A stretch of 64,000 nt of DNA from contig CM019713.1 of the NCBI GenBank assembly GCA_009760885.1, positions 26,936,927 to 27,000,926 on the forward strand, given 5' to 3'. The DNA comes from Achatina immaculata (Eukaryota; Mollusca; Gastropoda; Stylommatophora; Achatinidae). The notes under the pieces are model-generated. The model was given only the letters and a program-made list of their open reading frames with translations. It searched no databases and was not told where the DNA came from. Positions 22,396 to 34,162 of the stretch are shown here, piece by piece; the first letter of the stretch is position 1, and the number at the start of each line of letters is the position of its first letter. Position numbers and translations under genes: made by a program.

Positions 22396-23188
22396 ATCCG
22401 CATCATCCACAGCGATTTAAATCTCAGTTTCAGCTTTATGCTTGTGAAGTTAAACAAAAATGTTTCGTTCTACTGAAAATGCACTTGGCCATTTTTATTA
22501 TTCTATTAATTTTCATTTCACATTCTCCATTGTCCAATATAATGTGTTGTGAATATATGAAATCTAGCACTTGTTTATGCAACTGTATTTATGTTTACAT
22601 ATAGAAACTACTATCGCCACATTTTAACATAAAGTGTAAACAGAACAGCCACTTTCTGATCACTTGCTATGTGTACCAATACTTTCTTCATATTTGTTAA
22701 TGCTAGTAACTGCAACTTATAAAGTTCTTGGTACCACCTTGTGACAAAAGGGTCATAAAGAATATGGAACATCGACAAATTGGACTTATTACAAATCCAT
22801 CAAACAGCACCTCGATGAACAAATGCAAAGTAATTTTCTCCAAAGTGCCTATCACATATGGCTGAATGCATTACATGTAGCCAATGGCAGTGGCTGCAAA
22901 TCCCAACTAAATGCTAGATCACAAGTAACATACGATCAACACGACATTGGACTCATCTCCCTAAAAAAAAAAAAAACTGGAGGAAATCCTGATGTCAAAG
23001 GTCGAACATGTATGGACATGTCCCGAATGTAAGGAAACCGCTCCCTAGGACCAGAACAGAGCTAGCCCCATTCCCCCTCCTCTTTTTTATATTTACAGTT
23101 ACAGAATATGGAGCGTGGTACATCACAGAAAACAAAAAAATGAAGGAAGAGGCCAATTTTAAACTCATTGGCCAAGTCCTCGTATAGG
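22396..23188. other. No supported gene; dispersed short repeat
   Basis: GGAAATCCTGATGTCAAAGG with flanking text at about 22981-23010 recurs at about 24738-24768. An open frame at 22823-23032 (QSAYHIWLNALHVANGSGCK) is protein-like but unassigned. Confidence 0.45.
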
Positions 23189-23445
23189 GGTTCTCAACCA
23201 GTATGGAATTTCCCCTCCCCCAGCCCCAAAATAAATTTTATGGTGTGTGTGGGGGGGGGGGGGGGAACGGGACGACGATATGAACCTGGAATCAAGGAGG
23301 ACTGAAAAATTCAGACCGTTGGAATATTATATACATATTATTTGTAAAAAACATTTTGAGTTAATCTTAGAAAAAAAGGGGGGGGGGGTGATGACATTCT
23401 AGAGTATAGAGAAAAAGGTGAATGGGGCACAAAAGGTTGAGAACC
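23189..23445. mobile_element. hAT-type MITE, 257 bp
   Basis: Perfect 11-bp terminal inverted repeats, GGTTCTCAACC (23189-23199) and GGTTGAGAACC (23435-23445). The interior holds two long G tracts (about 23250-23265 and 23375-23388). No coding capacity. The flanking 8-mers are too diverged to call a target duplication. Confidence 0.65.
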
Positions 23446-24469
23446 ATTACTCTAGTAAATGATCAAACTCTTTATCAGCAGCACCATCTGAATGTAGGAG
23501 GTTACTGACCAGCTCTGATTCGCTACACGATGGTGTCATTCTCTAAACAAATTCGTTACTGCCATTCTCTAAATGCGCCAAATTAGCCCCATAACAACCT
23601 ACTAAAACGTGATACATGTCATTCACGTGACAACACTTTCGCCAGAACAACGAAATTCGCGCCCTACCGTCACTGATATCCTTTAGCAAAAAAGTAAACA
23701 AGCATACAAAAAAAAAAGAAGCAAAACGTATTATTGATATAATGTAGCTACAGTATTTTGGGTAATTTACTAAACAGAAGAAGGCTTGATCAATATTTTT
23801 TGAGACGTGAAAAAAAAAATAACAACACCATCGCTGAGAAATAAGAACAAAGGATACAAACAATAAATATACGAATCTGCGGAACTATTATCTCTAGCTT
23901 CTTGTGCTAGAGACGCGCTATCAAATGACAGCATGTCAGCGTGACCTGCTAACAAAAACCGAGATTTCCATGTTCACCAGCCTGATACAGGGAACAACGT
24001 GACTCATCATCGCCTGGCTGGGCGGAGAAACAAGAGGTCTTTGTTGCTTTTCTACAGGAACTCACACACAGTTATCTTTCACGTTAACAAGTAACTGATT
24101 ATTTTACTTACACACGCTCCCAGCAGCTGCAGTCAGTACACCATCACTTTATGTGCTTCTGACATATGATCCTTTCATGGTCATTCTCAAACTAATTTTT
24201 CACTGTTTTTTTTTTAATTTAAAACAGAACTGCTATTTCGTTGCCATCATCATCATCATCACTCGATGAATTCTCAGCATGGAGGATTACTGGTTACAAT
24301 GTGTATTTGACAATACATATACCTATACTTTTCATATGTACAAATATATAGATACATATATTCAAACACATATAAATACATATATATACTTGTATCTGCT
24401 GCAATAAATTCACACATTCCCAACACAGCTGACTTGCTCATTTAGCATCTTAAAGAGGCAGTAAAAACT
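23446..24469. other. No supported gene
   Basis: Contains a (CAT)n run near 24245 and TATACATA-type simple sequence near 24320-24390. Nothing else is recognisable. Confidence 0.5.
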
Positions 24470-24700
24470 CTCACTTAGATTAATCTTGCTAAAATAAAGG
24501 AAGAACTCTAATATAACAAGAGATTCACCTGGATTAATCTTGCTAGAAGAAAGGAAGAACTCTAATAAAATAAGAGACTTTCACCTGGATTATTCTTGCT
24601 AGAAGAAAGGAAGAACTCTAATAAAATTAGAGACTTTCACCTGGATTATTCTTGCTAGAAGAAAGGAAGAACTCTAATAAAAGACTCATAAGAGCTTGAA
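24470..24700. repeat. Minisatellite, about 60-bp unit, about 4 copies
   Basis: Units contain TTGCTAGAAGAAAGGAAGAA and CTCTAATAAAATTAGAGACT or close variants. The last unit is truncated and merges into GAAGAAATGAAAAACTCTAG at about 24700. Confidence 0.85.
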
Positions 24701-25875
24701 GAAATGAAAAACTCTAGTCAAAGACACTGTCTCACTATGGAAATCCTGATGTCAAAGGTCAAACATGTATGTCAAAGAGTGTGAATGTAGGAGGTCTGTA
24801 TGCACCTTATATTTCTATAAAGTCATACCAGTCATCTGCCTATTCTTATCCTTACTGATAACTTAACAAGTTATATTCTATTTAGCTCTTACAATTGTGT
24901 CCACTTATCTGAACCCTTGTTACCTTCTTTCTGTTCTACTGCCCTATAATTTTCACTTGAATGTGATTTTTCAGTAACTAAAATATCCAAATTCCAAGAT
25001 AACAATCCAGAAAAGTTTAACAGTACTGATAAAAATATAAGATACATCAACCAAATGGCACAAGCTGAAATGGTGAGGCATTTCAATGGACATTATATTA
25101 TCACACAAACATGCTGATACTGATGTATGTAAATAAATAATATCTGTATAACAATAAGGGTCTACTTTCATGCAAAAAAGTTGTCTTAATTCCAATACTT
25201 GAATCTAAACTCAAGCTATATAACCAAAATTAATCATTCGTAGATATCTCTCTCCGCTTATTTACTATAGAAATGAATGCCTAAAGCTCACAATTACTAC
25301 CTTTTTTTTTTTTTTAAAGATAAGTACAATTAAAACCTCTTTTATCTCTGAATCAGAAGTTCTCAACATCTGAGATTGTGGCACGTTTCTCAAATCTATT
25401 GTAGCACATCTGTTTTTAATGGCTGGACTCTCACATAATTCACCATAAAATTATAGCACTTTATAATCTAAGCTTCACTGACTTTATTCACATCTTACTA
25501 CAACTTATACTTTTACGGTAAAACATGACACATGAAACATGTGAAAGAGACTGGAAATGTTATATAAATCTTTTCTTTCCAGTGTAATATGCCAGCCTGC
25601 TTGACAGCCCAGATCTTAGGAATATTGAACAAATGCACTATTTATTCACATTATATAAATATTAAACCAGCAAAAGTTTTACACAGATATAACTATATTC
25701 AAATAAGAAAAAATGGGCTGTAATTTGAACAAAAATAATTTGCTACTATCAAAATGTGTATCACTCCAGTCTGCCACAGGATACTGTTTCAAGTGATACA
25801 CAGAACACAAGTTTCCATATTTGACTCAGTTAAAAAAAAAAAAGGCGGGGGAGGGGGGAACTTCTATAATATTTT
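24701..25875. other. No supported gene
   Basis: AT-rich. GTTCTCAACATCTGAG at about 25367 resembles the left end of family M, but no matching interior follows. Confidence 0.45.
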
Positions 25876-26330
25876 TGAGCAGTGATTCTCAATATACCAG
25901 GTCTCAATCCTCTTTCAACCCAAGCTGTCCCCAAATTCTCTCTTTCAACCCAAGCTGTCCCCAAATTCTCTCTTTCAACCCAAGCTGTCCCCAAATTCTC
26001 TCTTTCAACCCAAGCTGTCCCCAAATCCTCTCTTTCAACCCAAGCTGTCCCCAAATCCTCTCTTTCAACCCAGCCTGTCCCCAAATTCTCCCTTACACAT
26101 TTCAGTAAATCATGATTTTAAAAAAAAATCCTCCCCAATTTCTCCCCTTGAAGTTACTCCCTAGAGAACTACTTGCCTCCCTGATAAGAATCCTGTTTTG
26201 GACTTTAAAAAAAATGAAGGAAGGAAGGGAAGGAAAGGACAAGAAAGGAAAGGAAAGAAAAGAAGTCACTACTCCATACATTTTCTTAAAAGGCTCTACA
26301 CAATGAAACACCCATGATGAAAAAAAAAAA
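25876..26330. mobile_element. hAT-like repeat family M, copy 2 (expanded form)
   Basis: Collinear with 11595-11825: GATTCTCAATATACC, the CAACCCAAGCTGTCCCC segment, then CCCCTTGAAGTTACTCCCTA, GATAAGAATCC and AAAAGGCTCTA. It differs by a six-fold tandem expansion at 25905-26090 and an added purine-rich stretch at 26210-26265. Confidence 0.7.
25905..26090. repeat. 30-bp minisatellite inside family M, 6 copies
   Basis: Unit TCTTTCAACCCAAGCTGTCC plus CCAAATTCTC, six consecutive 30-bp copies with single-base variants. The corresponding segment is single at about 11630-11660 in copy 1. Since 30 is divisible by three, long open frames result on both strands. They have no coding meaning. Confidence 0.95.
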
Positions 26331-26404
26331 ACTCCTCTGTACACTTATAGTCTTCATAAAGACTCTTATCACTGGCTGCAAGTTGACTACCTCCCTATAA
26401 TTGC

Positions 26405-26870
26405 CAGTGATATCATCATCATCATCAGGTCCCCTGCTGGAAGGCATTGATAGTCGTGCTTTTTTTCCATTGGTCTGAATCTCCGATATTTTGCATCAGC
26501 CCATTTGGGGACTTTTTTTTTATCATGTTATTGCATTAAATCATCCATGATCATTTCTTTTAGCCTTCCCTTGCCTCTCTTCTTATTTTTCTTTCCAGTT
26601 ATTACAATGTGTCTCAAGTCCCCTTCTCATCACATGTTCTATGAATTCTGCTTGCTGCTTTATTATGACTTTAATGAGATTCCTTTCCTCACTGTCATTG
26701 TTTGTCATCTTAGCTGTTCATGGTATGCTTAAAATTCTTCTAAGAAACCACATCTCCAGTGCCTCTGCTGATCTTTGTCTGTTCACTAGCCATGATTCAC
26801 TTCCACAGGTAAGCTCAATGTTGAATTTCAAAACAATTTTGTTCAATGATACAGTAAAAAATCTGAAACA
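26405..26870 (-). mobile_element. LINE-G copy 3, 3' end with (GAT)n tail
   Basis: The minus strand encodes the RT C-terminus, with a WFLRRILSIP-like segment and TKMTNNDSEE downstream, collinear with 16288-16793 and 58353-58800. The 3' end is (GAT)n (plus strand CATCATCATCATCATCA at about 26413). It is 5'-truncated. Confidence 0.75.
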
Positions 26871-26941
26871 GTAAAACTGTGTAAGATGAGCATTTGGCTA
26901 ATTAGTCTGACTATCAGTCTTACAACTTACATCCTTCCTGT

Positions 26942-27112
26942 GCCGCCAGATGTCACATAGGGCCTGCATGGTAGTTTGCCAAGATTTCCTGTCTTTGGTG
27001 AGTTTTTCAATCTTATTAACGCATGTTATGCCCACTAAACTGACCTCTCTTAACAATGTCCTCTTTAGAGTTTCATGTGGCCAACCTCTTTTTTTCTTCT
27101 GCTGTTGTGTTC
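26942..27112 (-). mobile_element. LINE-D copy 2, 3' end
   Basis: The minus strand encodes the same terminal tail as the insertion at 6199-6386 (GWPHETLKRTLLREVSLVGI, then SWQTTMQALCDIWRH). It lies just beyond LINE-G copy 3 in the same orientation. Confidence 0.75.
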
Positions 27113-27479
27113 CACTTGATAGCTTGCTGCAATCTGACTATCAATGGGAACACATAAATCCTTTCCTCATTATCCAAGGTGAGACAACACAACAACCTGT
27201 TCCAGGAATACCACAGGAGTTAAATGAAGATATTGGCCAGTTCTGGCTTATTATTCCTATAGCTGCACCCTATTTTATGCAGAATTACTTCAGCTCCTCC
27301 ACTCCTGGCATAAAGACAACTGGCCAAACCACTTCTTTACTAAGTAATTGTATTATTACTTTTACAGTTGCATATAACAAACAAAAGTTAACAATAAATT
27401 AACAAAAAACTCTACATTCACTAATTAGTATATGTAACTCAATCAAACATGCAAGAGGACATGTACTTAATTATGGCTG
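27113..27479. other. Unassigned
   Basis: A plus-strand open frame crosses 27113-27402 but begins in antisense LINE-D. Its later part (FWLIIPIAAPYFMQ) is not recognised. Confidence 0.35.
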
Positions 27480-27690
27480 TAAGGTGCCGGACATGTACCG
27501 TTCATGTATTCCAAGAAGACACCAATACTAGTGCAAGGAACAAGGAAGGCTAAGCAAATGGGATCTGGATAGGAACTGAGATGGTCACAAGTAACACAGT
27601 TGGTGCTCCACATAAAGACTGGCTGCAGACCATGAGAAGTGGACAGAACTTGTTACTGCCAGGTACAACATAAGGCAAAGTGAGCAGTGA
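27480..27690 (+). mobile_element. LINE-L, 3' coding end
   Basis: The plus strand shows a LINE C-terminal tail ending LAADHEKWTELVTARYNIRQ then SEQ and a stop at about 27690. Upstream is a basic RPRTSW-like segment with frame breaks. The pattern matches the last 60 residues of many LINE polyproteins. Family not determined. Confidence 0.55.
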
Positions 27691-30540
27691 CTGTCCAGTC
27701 AACCACTTCCCACATTCATGGATCAGTGGATGGGATAATTATTTTAAGAACAATATCAAGTGTTATTACTTACAAAAAAATGAAAGAACTGGCAAATTGC
27801 CAATTATTCCCTACACTGCCCCACAAACTATTCTCATTTTACAGAGAGTGGGGCTAAACATTCTATGGCAAAAAAAAATCTTAATGCAGACAATTCAATG
27901 TCCCAAGAATGTTACAGTCATAAATTTTGAAGCAAACAAAAGTTTATGCATAAGAATAAAGTTTTTAAAGGATTAATGTTGTGGAAACCCAAATTTGGCA
28001 AAGCAATAAGAAATAAATGTTACATGGTACCAGATTCTATTGTTGAAAGCTGTATGAAACAGGAAAATATAAGTTTATATTTAAACAACTGGATCTATGG
28101 GTGCCATAATAGGTTTTCATGCAACGAACAATAAAATTTGCACATATTTATAAATATGGTCACATAAATAGTTCAATGTTGTACTGGAAGCTAAACATAA
28201 AAGTGTTCAGAAATTCCAAGTGTAAATATTCCCTTCTTCTCTTAACAGCTTTTATCCTCAGCTTTGTTTTGTTTTTGTTGTTCGATAAAAAAACATAAAC
28301 CAATGCTGACTGTGGGCTTACTACCAAGTAAGGCCTTCATGTATCAAGCTGGTCATTAATAACAAAATTATTAAGATTGCCTTATGTTTCATCTACTTAT
28401 AAGAATGTCACTGACAAAAAAGGAGAGTAATGTCATGCTTGACTGCACTGTTAGTAACAGACTATCAGTTTAATTACATCTATATTGCTTTGTCATTTTT
28501 CTATCTCATGAATATGACAGGCCATTTTTTTTTCCTACAGTCCAAATGAAACATTATGTTTGTCACTTGAAACAATGTATGTTTGTAACTCTGTATTCAT
28601 GAGCTACTTCTTTCAACCACACTGAATGAACATTACAACAATGGTTCACAACAACTCTCTGATTTATGGATAACAGGATAAATTGATCTTGCAATAAAAA
28701 TTCCAGGTGTAATGAGGTGTACCTGAAACAGCCATTAAAACTGTGGAAAAGTGTTAAGTGTGGTAATGATAATTATGGTTGGAATGTGACAAGAATATGC
28801 TTTAATTATAGTCACAATATTATAATGTATCTACTCTTATCTTTGTTTTTTTTAAAGAAACAAAGGAGAAAGGACGAGATAACTGAAAGACAGGTAACCA
28901 AAAAAAAAATCAGATTTTGTTGTCTGTATATTTTGTATTATCCTGTCACATTATTGTAAGTAATGCTCTCAACTACCACTTACAAAAAAACATTAACAAG
29001 TTAAACCACTGTGAAAGATGTTCAGTGTTAAAATCTCATGACCCATGACCAAAGCCAAGCTTACTCCACTTTAATTGTTCTTGTTTACGCCGTTGTTCCA
29101 CCAGCTTGAGACTATGGGCAAATCTTCCTCAACTGAATCACTTTTAACCTGTGAATTGTACTACTCTGTAACAACATTTGCATCTTTATTAAACATCTCT
29201 GTGAAATACTGCTCTTATTGTTAGCGTGAGCAGTAAGTAATTAATCCACGGAACGTGCCCGGTGTGTTGTTGATATGTCGAGCGTACGTGCGATAGCATA
29301 CAAGCATAGACCTGACAATATAAGCCCTCAACAACAACACAAAAAAAAAAAACAAGAAAAAAAACCGATGCAAATTCTTTCTCCACTCACCGATAAACTG
29401 CGAAGGTGATGATGCCAGAGATCAGTCTGTTTAAAACTGGAGGCTGAATGCTGGTTAGATTACCTTGTTCCCGCTGAACTAATTAATTCATTGCGTGTCT
29501 TCGGCCATCGGAGGTAAGCCATTCTTTCATTCCTATTTTCTGTGCCTCGTCACGACAATGCACGCTCACGGCATACATTATCTACAACACAAAATATAGT
29601 TCCGAGCATATTTTAAGGTTTGGTCCATACTGCTGCACTAACTTTAGATTTTTTCATTTAAACATATATTCTTAAAACTTGTTATACAAATATATTATAC
29701 ATATGCTGTGTAAAATGTGGATTTTAGATATAAAAATTATTGCGCTTGGTCTTTCTCCTGCGCCTGCCAGTTCTCTGACGTCACTTTGAAAATAGATCCC
29801 CCTTTGGTCAGAGCCGCTGAACCGTAAAAAGAAATTGTTGAGTAACTAACACAAGATGTCCGTTAACTTTTATCAGTCTCTGTTATAGTTATCATTGATA
29901 ACAGACGCTTGATAATTTATTGCTTTCATTGACATTATATGTTATTGAGAAATGAATGTTTACGAGACGTCCAAAATTGCCTAAGAGCGAGAATAAGACG
30001 AAAATCGTTAGGTGTTGAGATGGTCCCGAAAAATGAGAGGTCGTGACTATTTTTAGATGGTAATTCGAGGGGGTGCTTTCCCACTGTACAAATGTTTGCA
30101 TTTAAGTCTTGATTCCGTGTAATGGTCGATCGATAGGGGGAGGCGGTGTGGGACATACTGTAGCTGAAAACTATAGCTTGGTGCTATACTGGTTGACAGA
30201 AAGGACGAAGATTCCATATTCAGAGGCATGATTCAGTTAGTCAAATGCTAATTTTTGTTTTCCTGCATGCACCCCTCCTCCCCACCCACCCCCAACTAAT
30301 TGACCAGTTTGTCTAGGAATCTCTCACTTTGTATTGGTTGTTTTATGAGGGAAAATCTGTCTTCGAGGGCGAAGCAAGCACACAACTTACCGTCACCAAA
30401 GTGGTAAACTTAACTACTTTTCTGTTTTAGTAGTCTAATATTTGTTTATATTTTCGACATTCTGTATCCGTTTTTCTTATGATTTAAGTACTTCATTTTT
30501 CAGCCGTTTTTCCTGCTTTTATTTATTTATTTATTGTTGT
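27691..30540. other. Longest interval with nothing recognisable
   Basis: AT-rich, few simple repeats, no long open frame and no mobile-element signature that I recognise. Short unique exons could be hidden here. I cannot support one. Confidence 0.45.
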
Positions 30541-30549
30541 TGTTGTTGT

Positions 30550-30600
30550 TGTTTTTCATGTGGTTCTTGAAAAAGGCATTAGCTGAAATATTGGATTGTT
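30550..30600 (+). other. Dispersed hammerhead-like motif, copy 1
   Basis: Reads TTCTTGAAAAAGGCATTAGC then TGAAATATTGG. The pattern is CTTGA-AAGGC-loop-GC-GAAAT, shared with 46316-46365 and 47165-47215 in the same orientation. See the finding on these three copies. Confidence 0.4.
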
Positions 30601-30699
30601 GTATTTTCTCATTTATAGTAATTATCTTATTTTCTGCCATTCGCGTTTCTGTCTACTTTCCTTATTTCTGCTTTCCCTACTTTCCTCTGACCTTTGCCT

Positions 30700-30795
30700 A
30701 CTCATAATATTAAATTTGCCTACTCGTAATATTATATTTGCCTATTCGTAATATTATATTTGCCTATTCATAATATTATATTTGCATACTTCTAA
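30700..30795. repeat. Minisatellite, about 23-bp unit, about 4 copies
   Basis: Repeated TTGCCTACTCGTAATATTAT with variants (CTATTC, CATACTTC). Confidence 0.85.
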
Positions 30796-31049
30796 TATTT
30801 TGTTACTGTAGCTTTACTGCAGTGGCTTTGTGTATGCTGTATTTATATATTTAACTTTATTTACGTATTCCCAAAAACTATTCGTGTCATATCATTAGAT
30901 ATGTATTAATGTCTCTTTACCTCTGACCCTTAACTTCTAATACTCAAAAGAGTGGTTCTTAACTTGGGGTCCATGAACCCTAGGTGGGTCCATGGAAGGA
31001 TCTTTGGGGGTCCACAGATCAGAAAATAGATTTAGAATGTACAAACTAG

Positions 31050-31167
31050 GAAAAAAGTAGGAGTAGTTATATTACTTAACGACTACAAAGTTGTGACGTT
31101 TCGGCGTGAGTCTTAATCATACAAAAATATATAGGACCAAGAAACACACACACAAACACACCCACAC

Positions 31168-31221
<54 letters not shown>

Positions 31222-32987
31222 TAAAGTATAGATTCACATGAATACTACTAAAAAAATAATTAATAAATTAATTAAATAGAATACTTAGCTGTAAATTGTA
31301 AGATGTGGCTTGTCCGGCGGTGTGTGTCAGGAATGGATTTAGTAGAACGTGGAGACTGTTTAAATGGAGACCTGTGACATGTGGTCGGTGGGTTGTAGCT
31401 GGGAGTGGTGGATGGGGAACCGTGGGGGGGGGGAGGGAAAGTGATACAGCCAGGAGAAGGTGAAATAGATGATTAGGGAAGAGGAGTTGCAGAGTGATGC
31501 TGTGAGGAGGTTTTAGACTATGTGTGACAAGTAAGAAGGGGATGGAGCTTAGTGGAGAGGTACTATGATGATTGAAGAGAATGTTAAGTGTAGGTGAACA
31601 GCGAGTTTAACCCATGTGGCTCCAGCGTCACATGATTTTGAATGCAGCGGTTCTCAAGCGCTAGGCGGCTTGTGTCATCTGCGTGACATTGTTTGATGGC
31701 TGTTACCAGAAAATCAGATTTGCCTCTGTGGTTGGGGCCATTGAAATGATTTGGGACTGGTTTCGAACCATGCTGGGCGATGTCGTACAGATGTTTTTGC
31801 ATGCGGTCCCCTAATCTGAGGCCAGTCTCACCAATAAACGTTATCCTGCATCTTTTGCAAGCGATGACATATATCACATTAAGGGACTCGCATGTGAATC
31901 CCTCATGAATAGTGAGGATAGTTTTGGGAAAGGTGATCGTTTTCGTTTCCCATACGATAGGGCAGGTAACGCAGCGGGGACGGTTACATTTTCTGGTGCC
32001 AACATATGTAAGACTCTGCTTCAAGTGGCTGTGGACAAGGATGTCCTTAAGGTTTGGTTCACGTTTGTATGCCAATAGGGATGGACCAGAGAAAATGTCG
32101 CGAGTGTCGGGGTCGTTGGATTAGCGGCAGATGACAATAAAGAATTTTCTTAACCATCTGACCGTGCCGGTGGAAAGGCAGTGCTAACTTAACTCTGTCA
32201 GATGGAGTAACAGGCTTTTTCCTGAATACTTCTTTGCGGCTCACTAGTTGGATACGGTTGAAGGCTTTACGAAGGACCTTTTCTGGGTAGTGGCGATGAC
32301 GGAAAAATTCTAATAACTTGTTGGACTGATCTATAAAGTCCAAATTATCCTGAAATATGCGGCGAAGACGGAGGAGTTAGGAATATGGGATGGAGTTCTT
32401 ACAGGCCTCAGGATGGGAGGAGGTGTAAAGCAAATAGATGTGGCTGTCGGTGGGCTTGTAAAATACAGAGCCTGCTTGTGCCAATAGAAATTTTAATATC
32501 TAAAAAGTTGACAGACTTGTCAGAAATTTCATAAGTGAATTTTATGTTACTGTTGAGTGAGTTGGCGAATTCAATCATTTTTTGTAGCTCTTCCTGTGGC
32601 ATACTTGTGACTCCAATGCCATCATCGATGTACCTTTTATAGAATTCTGGAAGTCTGCCAGTGTAGGTTTCCTATAATTTGACTTCCAGAAAGCCCATAA
32701 ATAGACATGCATAACTGGGACCCATTTTCGTTCCCATAGCAACACCACTGATTTGCTCGAAGTATTCGCCGTTGAATTCGAAAGAATTTAGGTTTAATAC
32801 TAGCTATGTAAGTCTGATTATGGTGTCAGTGGTGGGGTGAGGGTCTTTGTCGAGAAAATGGCGGAGTGCTAAGAGTCCATCCTCATGAGGGATAGAAGTG
32901 TATAGGGAGCAGACATCAAGGAGAAAGATGTGATAAGTGTGGTGCTGAGAGAGTGTGATAAAATTGATTTATTCTGTTACAAAAACC
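31050..32987 (-). mobile_element. Penelope-like element, RT and GIY-YIG endonuclease, inactive
   Basis: The minus strand shows DVCSLYTSIPHEDG (RT motif A type, about 32900), [19 protein letters not shown] (about 32720), YIDDGIGVTS with the YxDD catalytic pair (32621-32632), VNFLDIKI (about 32490), and a C-terminal nuclease at 32075-31584. The nuclease holds a CNRPRCVTCP zinc-binding-like segment and IYVIACKRCRITFIGET, the GIY-YIG core. That order (RT then GIY-YIG) defines Penelope-like elements. Stops, at least one frameshift and a lost 5' part make it a pseudogene. It sits inside an hAT-type element and was itself hit by the foldback at 33002. Confidence 0.9.
31091..31121 (-). other. Possible degenerate hammerhead-like motif of the PLE terminus
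   Basis: Minus strand: TGATTAAGACTCACGCCGAA followed by ACGTCACAAC. Penelope-like terminal repeats often carry hammerhead ribozymes with a CUGAUGA...GAAAC core. Here only GATNA and CGAAAC are evident and the stem is weak, so activity is unlikely. Confidence 0.35.
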
Positions 32988-33001
32988 TTATCATAATCTA
33001 G

Positions 33002-33336
33002 GAACAATTTTTAATAAATAAGAAACTACGAGGCTTTCTTGGGGTAAAGTAAGAGAACAGTTTTGTAGGATTAGACCTCGAAAAAATCGCAGACAAAGCA
33101 CTTTAGTGAGACGTGAGAGAAAGAAAAATCACGAGAGAATTACCTGGGATTCGAACCACGGACTCTGGTAGGACGAGCAGCCGTCTAGCCACGAGAGAAC
33201 AGTGTACTATCGACCGGAGTCCGTGGTTCGAATCCCAGGTAATTCTCTCGTGATTTTTCTTTCTCTCACGTCTCACTAAAGTGCTTTGTCTACGATTTTT
33301 TCGAGGTCTAATCCTACAAAACTGTGTTCTCTTACT
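33002..33336. mobile_element. Palindromic tRNA-like retroposon, 335 bp, 14-bp TSD
   Basis: TTATCATAATCTAG flanks the element at 32988-33001 and 33337-33350. Inside, arms of about 120-125 bp are near-perfect reverse complements around a loop of roughly 45-55 bp. The minus strand reads TGGCTAGACGG (A-box-like) and then GGTTCGAATCCC (perfect B-box). A second B-box lies on the other strand in the opposite arm. A 14-bp duplication is typical of LINE-mediated insertion, not of a DNA-transposon MITE. A decayed relative is at 59876-60015. Confidence 0.8.
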
Positions 33337-33659
33337 TTATCATAATCTAGCTTCTATTTATTGTTTTCTTTTTAACCGGGGGGGGGGGGGGGGGGGGAGG
33401 GGCCACAGCTATTCTCAGACCGGAAAGGGGGTCACAGGTGCTCTCAGGCCGGAAAGGGGGTCCACGGTCAAACAAAGGTTAAGAAGCACTGCTCTAAAGA
33501 GAGAGTAACGCGCCCTCACTTTCCCCAGTTCCGTGACACGCAAGCTCTCGGAGCCGACGTCAAGTTTTCGGAAGCTTCAGTGTCTAATGAATGGCAGTCA
33601 CGTGACTTTACGTCGCCTTTCTGGTGTTGTACATGATGAGACTGTTTCCCTTCACAGAA

Positions 33660-34030
33660 TGAAAGGTGTTATAATCAAGATATAACCAAGGCGATGTACC
33701 CACCGGTTTTACCAAAATAGCGTAACCATGGATATAACCAGGATGATGTAACCACTGACATAACCAAGGCGATATAATCATATATATATATATGTTATAT
33801 TAATATAACGGCTTAAATAACCACCGATCTATAACCACATATATAACCAAAATGCATGACCACTGTTATAAACCAGGTGCATAATCAGAGATATAAACAA
33901 GGTGATACAGCCACGTATATAAACTAGATGTTCTAACCACGTATATAAACTACGTGATATAACCATGGTTATAAACTAGGTGTGTTAACCAAGGATATGA
34001 ACTAGGCGATGTAACCAATGTTATAATCAC
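33660..34030. repeat. Degenerate minisatellite, about 20-25-bp unit
   Basis: Around fourteen irregular units with ATAACCAAGGCGATGTAACC-like text (variants ATAAACTAGGTG, ATAACCAGGATG). More diverged than the other arrays, so presumably older. A TATATA run interrupts it at 33780. Confidence 0.8.
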
Positions 34031-34108
34031 TTTTTTTTTGGGCCCAAACTGGGGAAGGACCCCACAAGCACCCCCACCTCTTTCTCTATCTTTTTCTGTC
34101 TGTCTGTC

Positions 34109-34117
<9 letters not shown>

Positions 34118-34160
<43 letters not shown>
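34118..34160. repeat. (CT)n microsatellite
   Basis: Pure CT run of about 43 bp, preceded by (CTGT)n, directly before the first recognisable LINE-B codons. Confidence 0.9.
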
Positions 34161-34161
<1 letters not shown>

Positions 34162-34162
34162 T

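Larger units (their letters stand above)
30951..33491. mobile_element. hAT-type element bearing later insertions
   Basis: Left end AGTGGTTCTTAACTTGGGGT (30951) and right end ending GGTTAAGAAGCACT (33490) are inverted repeats. The flanking 8-mers are CTCAAAAG (30943-30950) and CTCTAAAG (33492-33499), 7 of 8 matching. GGGTCCATGG near the left end and GGGGGTCCACGG near the right end also mirror each other. The interior is mostly a Penelope-like fragment plus a foldback, so the original MITE was probably only a few hundred bases. Confidence 0.65.

Noticed and set aside
25821..26108. SFNPSCPQIL repeat protein and its reverse-strand counterpart
   Set aside because: The 30-bp array inside repeat family M. 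Open on both strands because the period is divisible by three.
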